Assembly: GCA_019459325.1 (NCBI GenBank)
Contig: JAIBFA010000014.1
Location: 62,001 to 126,000, forward strand
Source of the DNA: Thiobacillus sp.
GTDB lineage: Bacteria > Pseudomonadota > Gammaproteobacteria > Burkholderiales > Thiobacillaceae
DNA length: 64,000 bases
Reading direction: 5' to 3'
Shown: positions 37,564 through 44,852 of the stretch, in pieces
Layout: each line of letters begins with the position of its first letter
How positions within the stretch are numbered: position 1 is the stretch's first letter
Notes under the pieces: model-generated
Seen by the model: only the letters and a program-made list of their open reading frames with translations
Database searches by the model: none
What the model was told of the DNA's origin: nothing
Position numbers and translations under genes: made by a program

Positions 37564-39609
37564 ATGAATACCCCGCCAGCCCCACCCTCTCCTGCCGCGC
37601 TGCTGCGCGAAGCTGATGCGCGCATGGCACAGGCACTGGACAACTTCTTCCAACGCAGCCGCGCCCCGATTCAGGACGCGATCGTGCGCACTCTGGCGGT
37701 CCAGATGACGCCTTCGGCCATCGCAGCAGGGCAAACCTGCCTGGACTGGCTTAACGCCTGTCCGGAGGCATTGTCCGCTGCGTTCGCCGATCAGTTCCGC
37801 AGCCACCTCGACCGGCCCGAAACGTTTACCCAACGCCGTGGCGACCATCCAGCCGTACTGCAACTGGTGGACGACGACACGTTCAGCCGGCAACTGGCCG
37901 AAGAAAAAACCGCCGCCCAGCTGACCGAAATCCTGCGCTCCGACATGTTGCTGCTGTTCGGCCGCATGCAGGCGTTGCGGCGGGCCGCGCTGGACGACCC
38001 GGATCACGCCGACGCCTATGGCCCGCTGCCGGTCATACGCGCACTGTCGCGCGCACTCAATGCGCTGAGCATCGACCCGCAGTGCGGCACCCTCCTGATC
38101 CAGGGTGCCACCGCCCCGCTGCTCGACACGCTGAAACACACCTACACGGCGCTCAACCAGTTTCTCGGTACGCAGGACCTCCCTGAGCTCCGCATCGCAC
38201 TCGCTGCCCCGGTCCCGCCGCCCCGGCGGACTGAAGCCGACGCCGGGCAGGACGTCCTGGCGCACATCCAGTCTGCCACCGCACGCGGGGGCGAAAGTGG
38301 TCCGCCCCGTACCGCAACAGTGGAGGTTCCTGCCTTGCAGCGTCGCCTGCTCGACGGCCTGGCCGGCTGGCAAACCCGTTTGCCAATCGCAGCAAGCCCT
38401 CAGCCAGGCACGCCTGCGTTGGTGCTGCGGCAATTGCAGGAGGATGCACGCCATGCCGGGACAGGCGCGTTTGACCTCGCGGTGCTGGATGCCGTGGCCG
38501 GGCTGTTCGAGTTCATCCTCGACGACCCGGACATATCGCCGCATTACAAAGCGGCAATCGCGCACCTGCAGATCCCGGCCCTCCGGGTCGCGCTCGTTGC
38601 GCCCGATTTTTTCAGCGACGACCAGCATCCGGCACGCCAGTTGATCGATCTGATGGGGCTGTTCTCGCGCCGTTTCCCCGAGCACAGCGCCTCGCATGTC
38701 CCTGCGCTCGAACAAATCAAAGCCGTCTGCGCGGCCATCCTCGATGACCATGACCATCCTGCCGAAGCGTTTGCCCACGCACGCGGCGTGCTTGCTGCCT
38801 GGTTGGTGGACGAAAATTCGCGCACGGAAGCCGAACTGGCTACGGAAGTGGCACAGCTGGAATATATCGAACGCCAGGAGTTGGGCACCCTGCTGGCCCT
38901 GGAAAACCTCCACGACCTGACCGAACGCTATCCCGCTCCGGAATCCGTATTGCGGCGGCTTGAAGCCGCCTGGGTGCCATACATGGCCTCGCTGTATGTG
39001 GCCGAATCGGGGGAGGGCCCCGACTGGCGTGCAGCCTGCCTGACCCTGCTGCAGCTTTTTCTCAGCCTGCAGGCGCCGGACAGCAACGCTATGCGGGAGT
39101 CGCGCCTACAATCGATTCCGTCCATCAACGCCGCACTACGGCGCGGGCTGCTGGCACAAGGGGCTGAGCCTGCGCAGCTGAAAGACTTTTTCAGCGCTAT
39201 CACCGCCACCCAGGAATGCTGGATCCGCCCCGTCGTCGGACAACGTGAGGCCGTGGTCAGCACGTTTACGCCGCAGCGCGTCTCGCAGCAGCAGATTGAG
39301 TCGCTCGCCAACCAGATGGCAGTCACGCCGGAAAATGATCTCGTCCTGCAGCAGGCGCAGCAGTTGCTGGAAGGCGACTGGGTGGATTTCGACCCGCCAT
39401 TCGAGGGCCTGACGACCGCGCGTGTGGTTTGGGTCGGGGTGCACGGCTACCTGCTGTTTTGCGACAGCGAGGGCGAGCAACGCTTTTCGCTCGACTGCGA
39501 CCGGCTCGCGGCAGAAATCCGGGCGGGCCGCGCCCGGATACCTGAGCAATCACTCACCCGCAAAGCCATGCTGCGCCTCAAAACGCATCTATCGGCCAGC
39601 CCTGGCTGA
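37564..39609 (+). CDS. DUF1631 family protein (paralogue 1)
   Basis: A 681-aa, mostly helical cytoplasmic protein of the DUF1631 family. A family block near the middle reads HLQIPALRVALVAPDFFSDDQHPARQLIDLMG. The C-terminal ~80 residues are beta-rich (GDWVDFDPPF, RVVWVGVHGYLLFCDSEGEQRFSLD). This is the part that looks like a small barrel. It is clearly paralogous to the next gene but differs through most of its length. Function of the family is unknown. The ATG is chosen as the first in frame; no strong ribosome-binding site is visible. It has no riboswitch upstream, unlike its neighbour. Confidence 0.85.
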   Translation: MNTPPAPPSPAALLREADARMAQALDNFFQRSRAPIQDAIVRTLAVQMTPSAIAAGQTCLDWLNACPEALSAAFADQFRSHLDRPETFTQRRGDHPAVLQLVDDDTFSRQLAEEKTAAQLTEILRSDMLLLFGRMQALRRAALDDPDHADAYGPLPVIRALSRALNALSIDPQCGTLLIQGATAPLLDTLKHTYTALNQFLGTQDLPELRIALAAPVPPPRRTEADAGQDVLAHIQSATARGGESGPPRTATVEVPALQRRLLDGLAGWQTRLPIAASPQPGTPALVLRQLQEDARHAGTGAFDLAVLDAVAGLFEFILDDPDISPHYKAAIAHLQIPALRVALVAPDFFSDDQHPARQLIDLMGLFSRRFPEHSASHVPALEQIKAVCAAILDDHDHPAEAFAHARGVLAAWLVDENSRTEAELATEVAQLEYIERQELGTLLALENLHDLTERYPAPESVLRRLEAAWVPYMASLYVAESGEGPDWRAACLTLLQLFLSLQAPDSNAMRESRLQSIPSINAALRRGLLAQGAEPAQLKDFFSAITATQECWIRPVVGQREAVVSTFTPQRVSQQQIESLANQMAVTPENDLVLQQAQQLLEGDWVDFDPPFEGLTTARVVWVGVHGYLLFCDSEGEQRFSLDCDRLAAEIRAGRARIPEQSLTRKAMLRLKTHLSASPG

Positions 39610-39628
39610 AATTTTCGGTCCGAACGCT

Positions 39629-39656
39629 CAAGTTTTCCCCGCCTCCGGCCGATAGT
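39629..39656 (+). promoter_or_regulatory. FliA (sigma-28)-like promoter
   Basis: TCAAGTTT (39629-39636) and GCCGATAG (39649-39656) each match seven of eight positions of the flagellar sigma-28 consensus TAAAGTTT-N11-GCCGATAA. The spacer is 12 nt, one longer than consensus. The predicted start, near 39663, lies ahead of the hairpin and the c-di-GMP riboswitch and 20 nt after the first DUF1631 stop codon. The spacing deviation is the main reason for caution. Confidence 0.55.
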
Positions 39657-39672
39657 CCAGTTATGCGGTTGT

Positions 39673-39690
39673 GCGTCGATTTTTCGACGC
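39673..39690 (+). repeat. Perfect hairpin at the 5' end of the riboswitch leader
   Basis: GCGTCGA (39673-39679) and TCGACGC (39684-39690) form a perfect 7-bp stem with a TTTT loop, directly before the c-di-GMP aptamer. No T-tract follows, so it is not a classical terminator for the upstream DUF1631 gene. It could protect the 5' end of the RNA. Confidence 0.6.
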
Positions 39691-39693
39691 CAT

Positions 39694-39793
39694 CGCCGAC
39701 CACCGAACAGGGCAAACCCGCCGCGAGACGGGGACGCAAAGTTACCGGTCTCAGCCCCCACAGTGGGCGGCCGAGACAGCGGGGCCACCGGCA
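39694..39793 (+). promoter_or_regulatory. Cyclic di-GMP-I riboswitch (GEMM-I)
   Basis: The leader contains the GEMM-I core in order. ACAGGGCAAACC is at 39707-39718. A hairpin with a GCGA (GNRA) tetraloop and closing CCCG/CGGG follows, then GGGACGCAAAG (39731-39741). ACCGGTCTC pairs with GAGAC in the second hairpin (39744-39777), and AGCGGGGCCACCGG is at 39778-39791. Terminal GCCG (39695-39698) can pair with CGGC (39789-39792) as P1. Alignment to the known Vibrio Vc2 aptamer is collinear through all conserved blocks. It lies 71 nt before the ATG of the second DUF1631 gene, on the same strand. Confidence 0.88.
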
Positions 39794-39863
39794 GTATCCC
39801 GGTCACGCGCGTACATAACCCCGCTCTAAGGTCGGCCAGCCGCCGATACCGCGAGGTGACCCC

Positions 39864-42086
39864 ATGGAGCGCGAGATGCCAGACAATTCAGTCGTAGTTA
39901 ACCTCAATCAATTCGAGCGTTCGCGCCGTGCACAGGTCTCCGCCGAGACCCTGTCGATTCTGCATGGCTGCCGCGATCTGTTGATCGAAGGCGCGACACG
40001 TGTGCTGACCCGGCAGACCGAGGCAATGGAAAGCACGCTGCTAGCCATGGCCGATCGTTCGCCGCTGCTGGACACGCGCAACAGCTACTACGGCGCCCAG
40101 GGCATCCTCAACAAACGGGCCAATGAATTGCTCAGCGGCTGCAAGGACGCGTATTGCCAGACCTTCAACGATTTCGCCCACAACCGCGAAAAACCCGCCG
40201 CCACTGAACTGTCTGAACTCTCCCTGGTGGATGACCAGGATTTTGAAATCACGCTGGCGGTCGACAAGGCCACTTCGCGGCTGCGTTACAACTGCGCCGA
40301 GGAGCTGGTCGCCCTGGACGCCCGCATCGGCCACCTGCTTGGCCGTGCCGACCTGTCCGAAAACGACAGTCCGCTTGGCCCGCGCGCCTTGTGCGAAGCA
40401 CTCCTGGACGGCATTACCCGCATCCAGCCGGAACAGGACATCCGGATCGTGCTGCTTAACCAGTTCGACCTAGTGCTGACCACCGAGCTCGCGCAGATTT
40501 ACCAATCCATCAACCGTTACCTGATCGACCGCGGCATCCTGCCCGACCTCAAGGTCGGCACCAAAAACCGGGCGCAAAGCGCTGCCGCCAGCCCGACCAG
40601 CACCGCACCTGCCGGTGCCGGCCTTGCCGCACAGGGACAAACCGGGGGCGACATGTTCCGGCTGTTCGAGCAGATGGCGGGCGGCAACGCGCCCGCAGCG
40701 GGCGCAGGCGGCTACGCAGGCGGAACGTCAGCGGGCCTCGCCGGGTTCAGCCTGCTCGATTCGCTCAGCCAGCTTCAATCGGGCGCCATGATGCTGCCGG
40801 GCGGCGGCCGTTTCGAACTGCCCATCCTGGAAGCCGCCACCATCCAAAACGTGCTGCGCAGCCTGCAGCAGAGCCCCGTCATGCAGGCGGCAAGCCCGCT
40901 CGATGCGGTACTGGTGGACGCGGTGGCCACACTGTTCGACGTGGTGTTCGACGAGGCCACCATCCCCGATCGCCTGAAGGCGCAAATTGCGCGACTGCAG
41001 ATTCCGGTGCTGAAAGCGGCGATGCTGGACCGCAACTTCTTCTCGCAATCGAATCATCCGGTCCGCCGCATGCTCGATGCGATCGCTACGCTTGCCGTCC
41101 ACCTGCCCGACAACGAGGCCGGCAATACCCGGCTGGAGGCAATTTCGCAGATCGTCAGCCGCGTGCTCGACAACTTCGAGCAGGACATCACCGTATTTGA
41201 CTCCGCTGCCACGGAACTCGAGGCGATGGGCGCCCTGCTGGAAGACACGCTGGAAGAAACCGTGGACGCCAGCCTGGAGCAGGATATCGCCCAGCTCAAA
41301 CAGTCCGAGCGCGCAGAACTCGCGCCGGTGATCGTGCACGACTTCATCAACCGCGCGCTCAAGGAGCAACCGGTGGCGGAAGCTGTTCGTGAATTCGTGC
41401 GGCGCGACTGGGCTCAGCTGCTGACCCTGGATTACATCAACGAAGGCGAAGCGGGCGCGCATTTCAACAGCCATGTCGAAACCATGCGCGAACTGGTCTG
41501 GAGCGTGCAGCCCAAGGCCGACATGGACGCACGGCTGATGCTGGTGCGCATTCTGCCCGGACTGCTGAAACGCCTGCGCGAGGGCGTGGCTGAAATCGAT
41601 CTGCCGGAAAAGCTCTCCGACCGTTTCTTCGCCACCCTGGTCATTCTGCACGCCAACGCGGTACGCCCCAACGCCCAGCCGGTTCCGCTGCCCGACATCA
41701 CGCCCGAGGAAATCGAGGAACTGGCAGCCACCCCTGCAGCCGATGCGGCCCTTTCGGCCGCGCCCATGACCGCAGCCGAGCCCACTGCCCCCGAAGTGGA
41801 AGACGAATTCACCCTGCGTGCCCGCGCCTTGAACAAGGGCGACTGGGTGGAATTTCACTACGACGACGGCACCTTCCGCTGGGCACGGCTCGGTTGGGCC
41901 AGCAGCATCAAGAACACCTATCTGTTCTCGGATCAGGACGGCATGAACAGCTTCTCCATCAGCCTGAACCGCCTGGCCGACAAACTGCGCCGCGGTGAAG
42001 CGGTGCTGGTCGAGCGCAAATCCATCACCGAATCGGCGTTCGGCAAGCTGATGAACCTGTTCCGCCAGAAACTGGGCCACGCCTAA
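39864..42086 (+). CDS. DUF1631 family protein (paralogue 2), riboswitch-controlled
   Basis: A 740-aa cytoplasmic protein. The N-terminal helical region (about 30-230) is followed by a Gly/Ala-rich linker (about 235-310, GGNAPAAGAGGYAGGTSAG). The DUF1631 core contains ARLQIPVLKAAMLDRNFFS and HPVRRMLDAIATL. A second low-complexity Ala/Glu/Pro linker (about 610-645) leads to a beta-rich C-terminal domain (GDWVEFHYDDGTFRWARLGW, YLFSDQDGMNSFSISL) that resembles a PilZ-like small barrel; that last comparison is inference. GAGGTGA lies 4 nt before the ATG. A c-di-GMP-I riboswitch and a FliA-like promoter precede it. Confidence 0.88.
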   Translation: MEREMPDNSVVVNLNQFERSRRAQVSAETLSILHGCRDLLIEGATRVLTRQTEAMESTLLAMADRSPLLDTRNSYYGAQGILNKRANELLSGCKDAYCQTFNDFAHNREKPAATELSELSLVDDQDFEITLAVDKATSRLRYNCAEELVALDARIGHLLGRADLSENDSPLGPRALCEALLDGITRIQPEQDIRIVLLNQFDLVLTTELAQIYQSINRYLIDRGILPDLKVGTKNRAQSAAASPTSTAPAGAGLAAQGQTGGDMFRLFEQMAGGNAPAAGAGGYAGGTSAGLAGFSLLDSLSQLQSGAMMLPGGGRFELPILEAATIQNVLRSLQQSPVMQAASPLDAVLVDAVATLFDVVFDEATIPDRLKAQIARLQIPVLKAAMLDRNFFSQSNHPVRRMLDAIATLAVHLPDNEAGNTRLEAISQIVSRVLDNFEQDITVFDSAATELEAMGALLEDTLEETVDASLEQDIAQLKQSERAELAPVIVHDFINRALKEQPVAEAVREFVRRDWAQLLTLDYINEGEAGAHFNSHVETMRELVWSVQPKADMDARLMLVRILPGLLKRLREGVAEIDLPEKLSDRFFATLVILHANAVRPNAQPVPLPDITPEEIEELAATPAADAALSAAPMTAAEPTAPEVEDEFTLRARALNKGDWVEFHYDDGTFRWARLGWASSIKNTYLFSDQDGMNSFSISLNRLADKLRRGEAVLVERKSITESAFGKLMNLFRQKLGHA

Positions 42087-42126
42087 GAGGCCTGCGAACC
42101 TTTCATCCGTTCCATTGATTCACCCC

Positions 42127-42154
42127 TTCACCCCGGTTACCCTGCCGGGGTGAA
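42127..42154 (+). terminator. Strong hairpin spanning the mutY start codon
   Basis: TTCACCCCGG (42127-42136) and CCGGGGTGAA (42145-42154) form a perfect 10-bp stem with an 8-nt loop. It is followed by TTCATTTG. It may terminate the DUF1631 transcript, but the GTG start of mutY (42150-42152) lies inside its 3' arm, so it would also block mutY initiation when folded. Confidence 0.6.
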
Positions 42155-43184
42155 TTCATTTGCATCCCGCATCATCCGCTGGCAGCAGCAACACGGCCGC
42201 CACGCCCTGCCCTGGCAGGCCTCGCGCGACCCTTACCGCATCTGGCTGTCGGAGATCATGCTGCAGCAGACCCAAGTCGCCACGGTCATTCCCTATTTCG
42301 AGCGTTTTGTCGCGCGCTTTCCCGATCTGCCCGCTCTGGCTGCCGCGCATGAGGATGCGGTGCTGGCGCTGTGGAGCGGACTCGGCTATTACAGCCGCGC
42401 TCGCAACCTGCATGCCGCAGCACGCGCCATCGTTTCCCGCCATAACGGAAATTTTCCGGCCAGCGTCACCGCCATCACGCAGTTGCCCGGGGTCGGGCGC
42501 TCGACCGCCTCAGCCATTGCGGCACTGGCATTCGGCCAGCGCTGCGCCATTCTCGACGGCAACGTCAAACGCGTGCTGGCGCGCCACGGCGGGATCACCG
42601 GCTGGCCCGGCGACAAGAAAGTGGAAACGGCGCTGTGGCAGCTGGCCGAGTCGCACCTGCCGCGCACCGCCCTCGAGGCCTACACCCAGGGCATGATGGA
42701 TCTCGGTGCGCTGGTCTGCACCCGCAGCCGGCCCGCCTGCAACGCCTGCCCGGTCAACGCCGACTGCATCGCGTATACGCAGCACCGGACCACCGAACTG
42801 CCCGCGCCTCGCCCCAAAAAAGCGCTGCCCGAAAAACAGGTTCAAATGCTGCTGCTGCTCGATCGCGGCGAACTGATGCTCGAAAAACGCCCGGCGCAAG
42901 GCATCTGGGGGGGATTGTGGAGCCTGCCCGAGCTCGCCTTCGAGGCCGATCCGGCCAGTCATTGCCGCGACCACTTCGGCCATGTCGCACTGACCCAACA
43001 GGTGATGCCGCAACTCACGCACAGCTTCACCCATTTCAAGCTGCATATCCGGCCGGTACAGCTTCAGCTCGCGCCTCGCCGCTCCACGCCGGCCGGGCAG
43101 ATCTGGCTACCCCTGTCCAGTGCGCTCGACGCCGCCCTGCCCGCGCCCATCCGCACGCTGGTAAAACAACTTGCCTCCCACTGA
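42150..43184 (+). CDS. mutY: A/G-specific adenine glycosylase
   Basis: A 344-aa DNA repair enzyme that removes adenine opposite 8-oxoguanine. The catalytic Glu lies in WLSEIMLQQTQVATV. The helix-hairpin-helix LPGVGRSTASAIAALAF leads to the catalytic Asp in ILDGNVKRV. The [4Fe-4S] loop is C-x6-C-x2-C-x5-C (CTRSRPACNACPVNADC). A C-terminal MutT-like domain (about 225-340) recognises 8-oxoG. The GTG start gives the normal N-terminus NSFASRIIRWQQQHGRHALPW; no other start is available and no Shine-Dalgarno sequence is visible. The start lies within a stem-loop. Confidence 0.95.
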   Translation: MNSFASRIIRWQQQHGRHALPWQASRDPYRIWLSEIMLQQTQVATVIPYFERFVARFPDLPALAAAHEDAVLALWSGLGYYSRARNLHAAARAIVSRHNGNFPASVTAITQLPGVGRSTASAIAALAFGQRCAILDGNVKRVLARHGGITGWPGDKKVETALWQLAESHLPRTALEAYTQGMMDLGALVCTRSRPACNACPVNADCIAYTQHRTTELPAPRPKKALPEKQVQMLLLLDRGELMLEKRPAQGIWGGLWSLPELAFEADPASHCRDHFGHVALTQQVMPQLTHSFTHFKLHIRPVQLQLAPRRSTPAGQIWLPLSSALDAALPAPIRTLVKQLASH

Positions 43185-43260
43185 GCGGCCAGCCTTCTGG
43201 GCGCATGGCCGTTGCCGTGCTATAAAGCGGCCACCCAATAAAACCCAATCCCTACGCCCA

Positions 43261-43686
43261 GTGACACACGCGCGTTTTCTCTTCCGACGGCTGGTGTTGC
43301 TGTTGCTTCTGGCAAGCCCGCTTGCCGTATCGGCCGGAATCATCGTCAATCCCGGCGTCGAGGGTCGCAGCATCAGCGCCGCCAGCCTGCGCAACATCTA
43401 TACCCTGCGCCAGACGCTATGGCCCAACCGCCAGCCCATCGTGATTTTTGTCTTGCCGGATGACCATCCGGCGCATGAAGCCTTCGCCAAGGAAAAACTC
43501 GGCCTCTACCCCTATCGACTTCGCCAGACCTGGGACCGGCTGAGTTTCAGCGGCATGGCCAGCACACCTATCGAAGTAAAAGATGAAAACGAAATGCGGG
43601 CGCGCGTGCGTGCCACCCCCGGTGCAATCGGCTACACAAGCAAGGACACGGTCTATGATGGCATCAAGATTCTCAGGCTGGAATAG
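43261..43686 (+). CDS. Phosphate-type periplasmic substrate-binding protein (short)
   Basis: A 141-aa exported protein. A signal peptide is encoded after the GTG (FLFRRLVLLLLLASPLAVSA, then AGIIVNPGVEG). The mature part resembles one lobe of a PstS/PBP-like-2 protein (SLRNIYTLRQTLWPNRQPI, IGYTSKDTVYDGIKIL), much shorter than a full binding protein. Its stop codon overlaps the porin start by about 30 nt, and a GGDEF-EAL gene follows. The arrangement suggests a periplasmic sensor for the membrane enzyme rather than a transport component. Upstream in-frame codons lack a signal-peptide layout, so the GTG is preferred. Confidence 0.78.
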   Translation: MTHARFLFRRLVLLLLLASPLAVSAGIIVNPGVEGRSISAASLRNIYTLRQTLWPNRQPIVIFVLPDDHPAHEAFAKEKLGLYPYRLRQTWDRLSFSGMASTPIEVKDENEMRARVRATPGAIGYTSKDTVYDGIKILRLE

Positions 43687-44851
43687 CCTGTTGCTGAGCG
43701 GGCTACTGGCGACACTGCCCGCCTGGGCAGATGACCTGGCGGGTCCCCGCTACCATGTCCAGGGATTCGCGGCACAAGGCCTGATCGGAAGCAGCGACAA
43801 CCGGTTTTTCGGCGACAGCGAGGATAGGGTCAGCACCGATTTCACCGAAGCCGGCCTCCACGGGTCCTGGCAGCCGCTCGATGCCCTGCGCCTGTCCGGC
43901 CAGGTGCTGTACCGCCGTGCGGGCGAAAGCGACCAGGACGGCCTGCGACTGGATTATGCCCAGGCCGACTGGCAGTTTTACCAGACCGACGTCACCCAGT
44001 TCGGCCTCAAGCTCGGCAAGGTCAAACTTCCCTATGGCCTGTATAACGAAACGCGCGACGTGCCGTTCACCCGCCCCGGCATCCTGCTGCCGCAATCGGT
44101 TTATATCGACAACAGCCGCGATCTGCTGCTCGCCGCGCCCGGCATGTTCGTACACGGCGCCAGTGTGCAGAAGTACGGTGCGATCGATTTTTTGCTGGGC
44201 TGGGTCCGCCCGGATTTCGACAGCGAGTCGGTCGAATACGTGTTCCTGGGCAACACCCGGCCTGGCAAGCTGCAAGGCAAGGGGACCCTCGGCGCCCGGC
44301 TGCGTTGGGACGCTCCGACCGACACCACGCTGATGCTGACCTATGCCGACGCCAGGGCCGATTACTCGCCCGGCAGTCCGGACAGTCTGGCTGCCGGGAA
44401 AATACGTTTCCGCAACCTGCTGGCAACCGTACAGCAACGACTCGACACCCTGACGCTGACCGCGGAATACGGCCAACCCCAGGGCAATCGGCGCGGCTTC
44501 GGCCCGGCACTGCCAGACGACTCGCGGACAGTGCAGGCGTTTTATCTGCAGGGTGAATGGCGCTTTCGTCCAGCATGGGAGTTGATGCTGCGCCATGACA
44601 TTTTCTATCGCGACAGGAACGACAAGAATGGCCGCCAGTTTGAGGCTGCCACCGGCCTGCCGGCACACAGCATGTTTGCCCGTGACAGCACGCTGGGCCT
44701 GCGCTGGGATGCCACGCCCAGCCTGATGCTGCGCGCGGAATACCACCATATCGACGGCACCGGCTGGCTGCCCGGCCCCGACAACCCCGACCTTTTCAGC
44801 CGCGAACAGCGCTGGAACATGTGGCTCCTGCAGGCGGCTTACCGGTTCTAA
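43655..44851 (+). CDS. Outer-membrane porin-like beta-barrel protein
   Basis: A 398-aa exported protein. The signal peptide is at residues 1-24 (LLSGLLATLPAWA), and the rest alternates short amphipathic strands typical of a barrel (GLKLGKVKLPYGLYNETRDVP, LQGKGTLGARLRWDA). It ends with the aromatic AAYRF, the C-terminal Phe recognised by the BAM complex. It resembles putative phosphate-selective/channel proteins, but selectivity is unknown. A second ATG one codon downstream is equally possible. It overlaps the binding-protein gene, and the GGDEF-EAL gene starts 1 nt after its stop codon. Confidence 0.8.
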   Translation: MMASRFSGWNSLLLSGLLATLPAWADDLAGPRYHVQGFAAQGLIGSSDNRFFGDSEDRVSTDFTEAGLHGSWQPLDALRLSGQVLYRRAGESDQDGLRLDYAQADWQFYQTDVTQFGLKLGKVKLPYGLYNETRDVPFTRPGILLPQSVYIDNSRDLLLAAPGMFVHGASVQKYGAIDFLLGWVRPDFDSESVEYVFLGNTRPGKLQGKGTLGARLRWDAPTDTTLMLTYADARADYSPGSPDSLAAGKIRFRNLLATVQQRLDTLTLTAEYGQPQGNRRGFGPALPDDSRTVQAFYLQGEWRFRPAWELMLRHDIFYRDRNDKNGRQFEAATGLPAHSMFARDSTLGLRWDATPSLMLRAEYHHIDGTGWLPGPDNPDLFSREQRWNMWLLQAAYRF

Positions 44852-44852
44852 C

